NCBI GenBank assembly: GCA_003255025.1
Contig: QANY01000148.1
Location: 793,204 to 857,203 of the forward strand
DNA length: 64,000 bases
DNA from: Datisca glomerata
Taxonomy: Eukaryota > Streptophyta > Magnoliopsida > Cucurbitales > Datiscaceae
Direction: 5' to 3'
The position numbers and the translations under genes were made by a program. Below the pieces are notes generated by a model. The model was given only the letters and a program-made list of their open reading frames with translations, was not told where the DNA came from and did no database searches. This document shows positions 36,691 through 47,500 of this stretch, piece by piece; the first letter of the stretch is position 1, and the number at the start of each line of letters is the position of its first letter.

Positions 36691-39600
36691 AAACGAACTA
36701 CTTCACTGAATAATAGATTTGCCACATTTGATGTGCCAATAGTTTAGTACGAGTAATGAAATGAGCCATCTTTGAGTACCTGTCTAATAAAACAAAAATA
36801 AAATCTTTTTTTCGTTGTGTCCGAGGAAGTCCGAATACAAAATCTATACTCAAATATTTTCAGATACTCTTTGGTATCGGCAAAAAGGTATACAATCATG
36901 TATTTTATGCTTGCATTTTAGCTATTTGATAGATATGACACTCTTGTACAAATCTCTATGTATCACTCTTCAATTAGGGCGAAATTAATACCTCTCTTCT
37001 ATAAGTACAGAGTCCAACATGACCACCTAAACAACCTCCATGGAGTTATTTAATAAGATCTCCCTTAGATCCCAATTGATTCTCACGAAGTAAGTATCCA
37101 TCAGGGACATGAAAATTAACATCACCTAGTCTTGAAGCACATTTCGCCCAAATATGTTGAAAATTCATCAGGTTCATAAAGCTCTTTCACACACTCAAAT
37201 CCGATAGTTTATAATATGGAAAGTAAGAGTACACGCCTACGTAATGCATCAACCACTTTGTTTTGTTGTCCCGATTTTTGTGTTTCAAGACGAACATGAA
37301 CTTTTGTAGGAGCGTTATCCACCTTGCATGCATGTGATTAAGACTGGTCTGATTATTTAAAAACTCAAAGCTTGATAGTCATTGTATAACATGAACATTC
37401 TCTAAATTATACAATGCTCCCAATGTTTTAAAGCTTGAAAGATTGCGAAGAACTACATCTCATAGGTTGTCCACTTTTGCCTAGCATTTTTTAACTTCTC
37501 ACTAAAAAAACTCTACGGTCTACCCTCTTGAGACAAAATAGCTCAAATGCAAAGCATCATATTTAACCTCAAATGCCTTCTCAATTTTTTACAAAGCTAG
37601 GACTAGTGCAGTACTCGATTTCTTTTTAAGCAATGTAAAGTCTGCTTCTTGTCCATCCCCCCTAAAACTCATTTCTTCATGCAACCAGTGATAGGTGCTG
37701 CCAGACTATTGAGATTCTTGATAAATCTGTGATAGAATGCCAGTAGCCTATGGAAACTATATACATCATATACACTCTTAGGTGTAGGCCACTCTTGTAT
37801 TGCCCGTAACTTCTTCTCGTCAACCTGAATTCCACTTTCTCCAACTATGAAAATTAACCTTTAGAACAACAATTTAATTGTAGAAATGAGCACTTCCTCA
37901 AGTTGATGCGTAGTTTGTTCTCATGAAGCACTGTTGGGATCTTTCTTAAGTACAACACATGGGATGTTTCATCTTGCTGTATATCAAAATATCGCCAAAG
38001 TAAACAACAACAAACCTTTCATTGAAAGGCTTAAGTACCGGTATATTAGGCGCATCAATGTGCTGGGTGCATTGGACAATTCGAATGATATCACTAACTA
38101 GACAATCCAAATGATATCACTAACTAGACAATCCGAATGATATCACTAACCACTCATATAAGCCTTCTTTTATTTTGAAAATAGTCTTTAATTCATCACC
38201 TGCGTGGATTCGAATCTGATGATATCCACTGCATAAATCAGTCTTAGAGAAGACAATACATCCAGGTAGCATGTCAAGCATGCCATTCAGTTGGGGAATA
38301 TGGAATCTGTCATTTATTGTGATCTTGTTGATGGCCCTGCTATCCACGCACATCCTCCATCTACCATCCTTCTTTGGTGTTAATAGTGCAGGGACTGCGC
38401 ATGGTCTCATACTTTTCTTAAGCAATCCCTTTTGCAATAATTCTTCTATTTGGTCTTACAAGATCTCATGTTTCTTCGGACTCATCTGGTAGTGTGGCAG
38501 ATTTGGTAAACTTGATTCGGATGGTAAGTCTATATGATGTTGAATATCACACTAAGGTGGTAGCTCTTTTTGGCAATTCAGTCAGGGTAATGCGTTGGAA
38601 CTTTGCTAGTAGAGGTTGTACTCATTTCAGAATGACTGAGGGGTCTAGACTTGTATTTTCACCATTTAATAGTGACATTGTTTCTCCTCATTAAATTGCT
38701 CTAAAAAATCATCCCCTAGAATAATAAGAAAAAAGATTTTACCTCCACCTTAGAAGCTTTAGGCATCTCTATTCCCTTATTCAAGGGCATTAAAATAATC
38801 TTTTTGTCGTTCTACCAAAACATATATGTATTATCTTTTCCTTTGTGAGTGGCATCCACATCATACTGCCAAGGCCTCCCAAATACTATTGGCAGGCATC
38901 CATTTTTACTACATCAAAGATAATTTTATCCTTATAGAACTTTTTTAATTGAAAATGAGACTCGACATACCACTATAACATGCGCTTTCTGAACCCATTT
39001 TAATCCATCCAAATCTTATATGGCACTAGATGTTTCACCATCATAAATTACATTGCTTTTACTAGTGCTATAGACACAATACTCTCACCACTGGCACTAC
39101 AAATGATCACATCATAAACCTTTTGATTGATCGTACAACTATTCTGAAGATATTATGATGTTATTTATCCTTTTCCTTCTTTGGTGCAATTAACAACCTT
39201 TGTACAATGCATAACACTCGATCTTCATCATCTCTTGTCATAAACTTAACTCCTTCATAACCATCTAGATCTTCATGCTCAGGTCCTTCGTTCTCATCAT
39301 CATCTGCAACAGCTACAATGTTAACCCCTAGCCTAATTAGGACATGTGTTGGAGTGATATCCAGGTTGTTGCATATGTAACACTTGTCAGATGTAGGATG
39401 TGTATACAGATTGTTCGTGCCGCGGGCATTCTAGATTGATGTGGCATGCTTTCCAAAACCATATTGGTTTCCTTGGCTCATGTTTTTGCTCAAACTTGCT
39501 TCTTTATTCCCATTCTGTTGTTGGGTATGAGGAGTAAGAACATGTTTGCTCTTGTCATTTTGATTAGTCCTATTGGAAAACTGTAGGCGGGATGATGAAC

Positions 39601-40466
39601 TATATGGCCCTCCAATTTATAAGCTAGGCTCACTACTTTTGAGGGACTCAAAACAGACTGTAGACTAATGGGATCGCTAATCTCTGGTTTTAGTCCACTG
39701 ATGTATCTTGTATTTTGTTGGTTTTCTTATTCCGTGAACTAGTGATGTGCATTTAGCCTGCAAAATTCTTCAATATAATCATTGATAAAACAATTTTCCT
39801 GCTTACAATATAAGTATTGTTGAAACAACATCTGCTTGTAATCCGGTGGTAGGAATCTGGCTCACATATGCTTCATCCTGTACCATGACCTCACTGGTTA
39901 TTTCCCGGCGCGTCATCTATTACTCTACACTTTTTCCTCCCAGGCGGATGCACCCCCTTTCAATTTGTATACTTGACTTATTTCTCATCAGGGATCTCCA
40001 TGTACTCAAAGAAATTCTCCACGATAACGATCCAATCAAGAAAATCTTTAATATAAAAATGGCCATTAGACGTGGGGATATCAACTTTGATTTTATGTTC
40101 AGAATTCTTACAATTACCTTAATATCTCCTTCTCTGCCTCATGAACGAATCATCCACCAACTCGACATCAATCGAAGATTCCACATGTATTTGATATATT
40201 GTTTGTGGTAAAACTAGTTCTTTGCCCAAAAGTGGTTGACGACGAGCCATCTCGTTTGTTGGCACGCACTCTTGGTTATAGTTCATGTTACCGCCCATGC
40301 CAAGTCCAACGATCGCTCGTTGCAGCTCTTGTAAAGCTTGTTCGATCCTCACTAAACATTGGTCTTGAACCACAATAGCTCTCCAAAGGGCATGCACTCC
40401 ATGATCTATGTCACTAAAGTGGTTGTTATCAGTATCGTCATTTACCATCAGGCTAGGGAAAGACAA
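36691..40466 (-). pseudogene. Ty3/Gypsy gag-pol (chromoviral type), decayed
   Basis: Read from high to low coordinates. Gag starts near 40,448-40,466 (ATG at 40,448; FSDIDHGVHALWRAIVVQDQ). A zinc-knuckle-like C-x2-C near 39,390 is followed by GPEHEDLDGYEGVKF. The RT core lies at 38,437-38,120 ([57 protein letters not shown]). The second RT part and RNase H run at about 38,040-37,200 (FVVVYFGDILIYSK for the YxDD region, ESGIQVDEKKLRAIQEWPTP). Integrase lies at about 37,060-36,700 ([29 protein letters not shown]). The YxDD box reads FGDI, so a catalytic residue is lost. There are many stops. The 3' end of integrase and the 3' LTR are missing. Confidence 0.88.
38075..38152 (-). repeat. 26-bp triplication inside Ty3 RT
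   Basis: Three adjacent copies of GACAATYCRAATGATATCAC plus TAACTA (38,075, 38,101, 38,127). It lies exactly where RT should continue after FGLS, and 26 bp is not a multiple of three, so it destroys the frame. Confidence 0.9.
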
Positions 40467-40467
40467 G

Positions 40468-40480
40468 GCTCTAATATCAA
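40468..40480 (-). promoter_or_regulatory. Primer-binding site of the Ty3 element
   Basis: Minus strand TGATATTAGAGCC, a mutated form of TGGTATCAGAGCC, lies between the LTR end and the gag start. Confidence 0.7.
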
Positions 40481-40481
40481 C

Positions 40482-40690
40482 TGACGAATGGGATGCAATA
40501 AATAAAAAACAAGAGAAATCTCTTAAGAAACAAGACTGAATTTTATTAATTGACTTAATTTTTTAATGAATCGTTCATAGGATGACTGCATTAAAAACAT
40601 TAATGAGAAAATAATTAAAGCTAATCCATAAACTTAAATGATATACTTGCTCTCCAAGTAAACTTGAGTAACAAGTGTATCTATCCTACA
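40482..40690 (-). mobile_element. Probable 5' LTR of the Ty3 element
   Basis: On the minus strand it begins TGTAGGATAGATACACTTG and ends CCATTCGTCA next to the primer-binding site. At 209 bp it is short but within the range for small chromoviral LTRs. There is no partner LTR in the window to confirm the ends. Confidence 0.5.
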
Positions 40691-41512
40691 TCAATTATAG
40701 AATATATACACACACACAGATATATATATGGAATAAGAAATATATGAAACGAGATCTCAATGAATTAGACCAGTAGTAAAAAAGACGTTAGGTCGCAACA
40801 AAATTTTTCTAGACAATATATTTACATATGCCTTAGAATAATAAAATATTTAAAAATCATGAACCAAAATCTGTTGAGAATTTGGCAAATGCAATACAAG
40901 CTCCACTAGCTTCATTTTCGCAACAACTTATATTTTGGGCCGTAGTCCAAACATTTGAACGTGCAAATCTATCATATACAAAAAGAATTTGTTCGGAAAC
41001 ATATTTTTCGTATGGTGGGCGTCCAAGGGAGATGTTATAAAAACATGAGTTATGGAAGCGACCATCAAGTCTAAACTCCCATTAATTCACACTTCTCGAA
41101 CTTAACATTACACAAAACTCATGTAGTTATTGAGTGTTAAGTTTGGTTAAGTTTTATTATTTCACTAAATTGTCACCTTATATGTGCTTACAAATATGAA
41201 TAAGATATATCGATTTGATCAACTCTCTTAATTTCTTGTGTTTTTGTTATTTTTACGTTATGCTTTCATACATCTACATATTTAATGATCTGTCTTCTTT
41301 AGGCACTAGTTTATGTAAAGTTAATTTTAATTATTTTTGTATATACTAGTGATAGCACATATGTTGCACCTGAGTTGAGTATAAAATCTAATATATGAAA
41401 TATACATTGTTTTAAGTATTATTGAACTTGTATGTGAGTATTCTTTTAAATATAAGTCTATCAATCTTTGATATTTAACTTAAACATATATATTCAATAA
41501 ATATTAACTGGT
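40691..41512. other. AT-rich DNA with a short CA/TA microsatellite
   Basis: ATATATACACACACACAG followed by ATATATATAT at 40,700-40,730, then unassigned AT-rich sequence. No coding similarity was recognised. Confidence 0.5.
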
Positions 41513-41517
41513 AAAAT

Positions 41518-41908
41518 TGTAAAGAATAATTCCCTCACACTAAAAAATAAGGAATCGAAGAGAGAGAGAATAAGGTAATATTAAAGTGATTACTTTATTG
41601 AGTATCGAATGCCTTTAGGGTTATAATTAGCCTCTATTTATAAGCATTTAATTGATTACATATCTGATTTGGTTTATCTTTTTTTTTTTACTAAAAACGA
41701 GATCAACAGAATATTATACTGAAATCTAGTTTATTAGTATTAACAACTAAACTAATCTTATTCGCCTGGTTAAATCAACGATCTGGATCAGTCTCCTTGG
41801 ATTGCCACATAAGCAAACCACATGCTTTTGTCTGATTGGTTCCCTATTAATGACATGGCTGAGAAAGAAATTTATACCCGTTCATTTGCCCATATTGTAT
41901 TTGGCACA
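41518..41908 (-). mobile_element. Solo LTR copy C, same family as A and B
   Basis: On the minus strand it starts TGTGCCAAATAC and ends ATTCTTTACA, with a TATA box at about 41,645 (TTATAAATAGAGGC) and a CTCTCTCTC leader. The flanks are AAAAT at 41,513-41,517 and AAAAT at 41,909-41,913, a 5-bp target duplication. Blocks matching A and B include ATCAATCAGA-like, CATGTGG and TTGTTAATACTAATAAACTA. No internal element sequence adjoins, so it is a solo LTR. Confidence 0.78.
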
Positions 41909-42184
41909 AAAATGAAGCCAATATAAAATATAACAGAGAAAACCATCGAGAATGACACCATTTCTTCTCTTAAATAGTCTTCACAAAAAGTGAAACTATC
42001 ATAACGTGTCTTCTTAGTTTTACGACGTTACACATTCTTTCATGCTAAAATGGCTTATTTCCCCATTTTGAGTCTCTGTCATTGTTCACGTATACGAAGT
42101 GTTTTTGTAGCCGTTCATTTCCTTCGAAAGTCTGTTATGATTGCCTGTGTCCTTTCATGTCTTTCACGTATTTTGGGTTGAGTA

Positions 42185-43396
42185 TGACAGTCTATTCCTT
42201 CTTGTTGAGTGTAACCCTTAGCTACCAAATGTGCCTTATATCTTTCTACAGATTCATCCTCCTTGCGTTTAATTTTGAGAATCTATTTGTTCTCAATAGC
42301 TTTATGCCCTGGTGGAAGATCTACCAAGTCCCAGACATGGGTTGTTCTTATTGACTCCATTTCTTCTTCTATTGCCTTTAACTAATGATCTTTTACAACT
42401 GATGAAATAGCCTCCAGTACAGTTCTTGGCTCATATTCATCGTGCGGAGCAATCATAAAATCTTCTCCTAGATTTTAAAACATCGACGAGGAATACTTTT
42501 ATGAGTACTTATTCGTATATAATCTTCTTGCATATTTGTATCATCAGTCAAAATGTTACCCCCACTCGGATCAAGGAGATGAAACACATTCTCATTCATT
42601 TTAGATGTCTGATTCGTAGTAACATTTGTGTCAGGATCTTCTATCTCATATAGACTCAGATCTTGACTAGCTTTTCTTTTCCTAGGAAATTCATTCTCTA
42701 AAAATATGGCGTCTCTTGATTCAAATTCAGTAAAACTTCTGTCAATCTATTCACCAATGAACACGTATCCTTTGGAGTATTCATGATATCTTATAAAAAT
42801 GGACTTCTTACCTCTCTGTCCAAGTTTACCATGCTTATGAGAAGAATTGTGACATAAGCTGCAGACTCCCGAGGTCGCAGATTACTTAAGTCAGGTTTCC
42901 TGTCCATACAAAGCTCATATGGGGTGGAAGTTACTGATTTAGAAGATACACGGTTAGGTAGATATGTATCAATAAATAACGTACCTTCTAAATCCACAAT
43001 TCAACAAATGAAATCTTCACAAATTTTCTAAAATTAAGAAATTTGATACACAACAGATGATTGAAGCAACAATACATGTCGTGATGATGAACGGTTGAGA
43101 ACCAAAAATCATTTAACAGAAGCCCCTCATATGATAGAAAAAAAACATTTACTGAAAGATGAAAAAAATGATTTCCAGTAAGAAAAAGACGCAGAAAAAC
43201 TAGTAGACAAAATCCACTAAACTTTCATGTTGGGAGAAGAAGAAACAATGCACTAATGCAAAAGAGAGCCACCATAGTATAGAAAAAATGAAATTGACTA
43301 TGGTGTCAAAATCATCTAAGATACTCACAGTCAAAATACAGTAGATTTTCAAATTTTCAACAATCATAAACGCACGAAAACATCATATAAACCTAA
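42185..43396 (-). pseudogene. Copia integrase-RT fragment, second copy
   Basis: Read from high to low coordinates. Behind the primer-binding site there is about 400 bp of leader-like DNA with gag and protease missing. Integrase C-terminal sequence follows (RVSSKSVTSTPYELCMDRK, PDLSNLRPRESAAYV, 42,960-42,830), then the linker (ENEFPRKRKAS, DPSGGNILTDDTN, 42,700-42,500). The N-terminal part of RT comes last (THVWDLVDLPPGHKAIENK, HLVAKGYTQQEGIDC, about 42,360-42,190). Similarity stops abruptly at about 42,185. Frameshifts are frequent. It is the same family as the + strand copy at 34,995-36,690, from shared integrase (PDLSNL, HNSSHKHGKL-type) and leader sequence. Confidence 0.82.
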
Positions 43397-43407
43397 CTCT
43401 GATACCA
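43397..43407 (-). promoter_or_regulatory. Copia primer-binding site, second copy
   Basis: Minus strand TGGTATCAGAG, one base after the CA end of the LTR. The downstream leader shares ATGATGTTTTCGTGC with the copy at 33,561. Confidence 0.88.
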
Positions 43408-43408
43408 A

Positions 43409-43754
43409 TGTAGAGACAATGGAATCAAGTATACTTACTTAATTATGTAGCGGAATAGATTGAAATGACGAATTACGTGTCGGATCTTATAGAAAATCAC
43501 AAAACGAACTCCTCACTTATTTCACAACCCAAAAGTCTTTGATTTTATATGCGAAAACTTGATTTAAAAGATGAGGAAATGGTTTTTTCTCTAGCTTTCA
43601 ATAGGTCCGAATTTTCTTGTTAAAATTTCAAGTGAAGTCCATTCCCTATAGAAGTTAATGGTAGTTTTTCATATGAAAATTATCAATAATTCCTATTCAA
43701 ATCGGATCGGGTCAACTCATCATGAACGTCCAGACCTAAATTAATTTTCCAACA
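43409..43754 (-). mobile_element. Copia 5' LTR, second copy, inverted
   Basis: On the minus strand it begins TGTTGGAAAATTAATTTAGG and ends TTGTCTCTACA beside the primer-binding site; 346 bp. It is homologous in patches to the 169-bp LTR at 33,391, in opposite orientation. The outer flank is GTAAC (43,755-43,759), identical to the outer flank of the other LTR. Confidence 0.75.
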
Positions 43755-43759
43755 GTAAC

Positions 43760-44522
43760 GAATACATAAGACACTGACTATGCACGTACCAGGCTAGGCA
43801 CTGATGCAAGGGTCTCCACTATCAATGGTCAAAGCAAGTTTAAAGGGCTATTTGACGTCTACAGAAAAACCTTGTCAAACGATAGAATCGCTGATCTTTT
43901 ACCGGGGATTTAGTGTTTCAATAATAGGAATTTCTCTTACAGAGGCGTGTGCTTTGGTATTTTTGACACGTTGAAGTCACTCGTTTTGGTTGGGAGGTGT
44001 TTAACAAAGTGATCTTCGGAATGATCTCCTTCCTAAGCACCGACATATTGATTCCACATGAGGTTTATGTACAGTTAAATAATTTTGATTCATTTGGAAT
44101 ACATGTTACAGATTCATTCCATAAACATTTCGGATGATAAAGATAATTGTGGACTCATCTTTTATGGGTGAAAATTAATTATTTAAAATAAAGTAGTATA
44201 TATAAATTGAGAAAAATAATAAAAATGTAGAAAAATAACGAAGTTTTTGACGGAAAAAAATAACAAAAAGTGAAGTTAACTAAAAAAACGTTATTGAAAA
44301 ATATATTTTACGGTTTTGATCAAATTATAAATGTATAAAAGTATAAAAATATATTTACATTTTAATCAACGAAGAAGACACGGAAAAAAACAATCAGAAA
44401 CCGCCAAAATCCAATTTCTTCGAGTCAAAACCCTGCCTTCTGGTGCTCCCTCTAAACCATTAACCCTTCCTCAACAACCGCAACTACTCCATCCAACGTA
44501 ATTCCCGAACAGAGGCATAACC
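43760..44522 (+). promoter_or_regulatory. Upstream region of the RRP12-like gene
   Basis: About 760 bp between the Copia LTR and the start codon. It becomes AT-rich near 44,150-44,370, with an untranslated leader candidate around 44,400-44,522 (AAACCCTGCC near 44,430). AAACCCT-type telo-box words are common in promoters of ribosome biogenesis genes. No clear TATA box was chosen. The promoter must lie close to the transposon, or within it. Confidence 0.4.
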
Positions 44523-47500
44523 ATGCAAGAGCAGGATCAAACTCAAGAGCAAGAGCAGGACCAAACTCAAGAACAAGAACTAGAACAAGAACATGTTGAT
44601 GGGGAGCCATTCAAGGACGGCTTCGATATTTGTCAGCAACTCATGGATCGCTATGCGAAGTCCTCGGCTCCGCAGCATCGCCACCTCCTTGCAACCGCTG
44701 TTGCCATGCGCTCCATCCTTGAGGCCGAGTCACTTCCACTGACTCCGCCCGCCTACTTCGCCGCGGCTATTTCCGCCATTGACAATGCGTCCTCGTTTGA
44801 AACCTTGGACCTCACTGCTTCTGCAGCGTTGTCGTCGTTTTTAGCGATTACACTCCCGCTGGTGATATCAGAGGGGGTTTCCGCAACGAAGGCGAGCGAG
44901 GCGGTCGGGGTACTGGTGAGGTTGTTGGAGAGACAGAGCTTGGCAGTGTCTAGCGTGAGGGCTGTGGTGAAGTGCTTGGGGATTTTGGTAGGGTTTTGTG
45001 ATTTGCAGGACTGGGGTTCCGTTAATTTGGGGTTCACGACGCTGCTGAAGTTCTCCACTGATCGACGTCCTAAGGTATGCATTGAATTTCTTATGGTTTA
45101 TGCAGGTTGAATTTACATATTGGCAAACCTCTCGTATCTTTGAGATGCGTTGTGCACTCCATGCTTTCGAGACAAAGTAGCTTGATAAGCCGCATTCGCT
45201 TATCTTATTGCTTGTGTGGTTGTCTCACACATATTACAGATTTGAGACATTATCCAAGATGGCTCAGTATCATCAAGTGTCAAATTATTAATATTGTCCA
45301 GACTCTCCGTCTGCATAGATAAAAATACATTATATAAGTCACTTATTAAATGACCATATAAGCCTCATTAATTACATAAAGTAATAAAAAAATACCATTA
45401 AATCATATAACGCTCTCTGTTGAGTTATGTATCGTTGTGTGATTCTCTGATACCATAACACGTATGAGCTGTCATATCCATGTTCATCCACGTATGAATT
45501 ATAATTCCCCTTATTGAAGGTTGATTATAAGAAACTCTATTTGCATCGATTACGACATTATCATTCATGTAACATAAAACTACCATAGGCCTTTCTTCTA
45601 TTTGTCAATTTACTAAACAATACACAACAATTTCAGAACTAGATCTAAAATTTTTACAAATTAATCTACAAATTCAAAGGTAATAACTACAATTTCGTAA
45701 TATATCAACCCATTTATAAATAAAATCTTACAAACTAAGAGTTTAAATATCACATAATTGATAAAATGCATCTAAAATTGAATAATTTCAAGATTTCAAG
45801 AACCCAAAACACATGAAAATCTAGGGTTTGAGAGAGATTACAAAATTGATGACATATATCCATACAACATTCATAAAAAAATGAATAGTTTGAGATTTGA
45901 AGAACAAATTTAAGAGATCAAAGGAGTTAGAAATATACCTAGGGTTTGAGGAGTTCTTGCTAGTGATTTGAGAGATTGAGAATTTTTTTTTGTGAATGAG
46001 AGAGAGAATGTAATGCCGGCGAAATGGCAGTAAAACTTCGACCACAATCGACGGCAGGGAATGGATGCTTGTTTGCGGGTTGAGGGGCTGTCTTCTTCTT
46101 CGCGGGCTGTGAGATAAACTTCTGCTTCTGGTTGCGAGTATTAAAAGAAAATGTGGAAGGCGTCTTTGCAATTACTTTTGCAAAAACGCCTTCGTCCTAG
46201 GTGTCCAAAACTACCTTACTTTTGCAAAAACGCCTTCGTCCTAGATTCGAAAGTACCGTATTTTAATTATTTTTTTCCAAAATTACTATTAAATACTCAA
46301 AAATCCCCCCTTTATGAGTAACATACGCTTAAGTAGATATTGATGTGACGTAATTATGCCTGAGCCACTCAAAGCATCTTTTCTGCCATCTTTGGTTTTG
46401 TATCAAGTATTCAAAATAATTGATGGTGCAAAATGATTATTCGTAATTGTTTCTTCAATGTGACTTTTGAGTTTTCATCCTTGATACAGGTCCGGCGATG
46501 TGCCCAAGAGTGTCTTGAGAAGCTTTTGAAATCTTTTCGTTGCTCTACTGTTATCAAGGAGGCAAGCAAGTCGGTTATTTCTTTACTGAGAGTTTATAAG
46601 CCATTGGCAGTTAAATTAAATAACTCAACCACTGAAGATCGATCTAAGAATAATGATCTGTCGGCGAAACCTGAACATCTGGAAGTTTTGCATGTGATAA
46701 ATGTTCTCACAATGACTGTCCCATTTCTCTCCAAAAAAGTCCTTTTGCAAATACTCAAAGAAACGTATGAGCTTATTAGTCCACGGTTTTCAGCAATTAC
46801 AAGGCACGTTTTCAAAATTATTGAAGCAGTTTTGGAATTCTCGAAAGTTGAAGTCATCATTTCAGAGATGGACAGAATTATTGGATGTGTTGGTTCATAC
46901 TTATCTTTGGGAGATAAGAATCCATCGGATACATTGCTGTCTGCCATGACCTTGTTAAAACGTGCCATGGATGTGCTGCACGCAGGACAATCAAGCTCAG
47001 AGATTAGGAATCTTCCGCTAGTTTCCAGTTATATGGGAGGTATACTTCTTGAAAGCTTATTTTCAATTTTGGAAATTTATTTTCAGTTTGGAAAAATATG
47101 TTTTTGTAAGTAGGTCAGTCTCATGAAAGCTCTGAAAATACACTGTTTAGGGCATAGGAGTTAGGGCTTGGGTCATACCAAACATGAGCCATCCTGTTTC
47201 TTTTAGTTTTATGCCGCCATATCTAGCCAATGATTCACCCTATAGTTGTGATATAGAACCCTGATTTATCTCTATCTTGGAACCAAGAAGGAAAAATTCA
47301 AGAATTTGGCTGCCTGATACCGATAGGGGGGATGTTTCTTCCATGCTGTCGCTGGAGTCAATATCCTGATTTAACTGAATAGTTATATTTTGCGATATGT
47401 GGGCGATTTCCCTGCCCTGCACTGTTGTTTCCTTGCTTTCCCTGTACTGTTGTTGAAAGTTAAATGTAAATAAGGTGCCCATTGAATTCAATTAAAATAG

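Noticed and set aside
45821..46171. 116-codon minus-strand open frame in RRP12-like intron 1
   Set aside because: Arg/Ser/Pro-rich start, then AT-rich tail, no known similarity. Kept only as a possible captured fragment.
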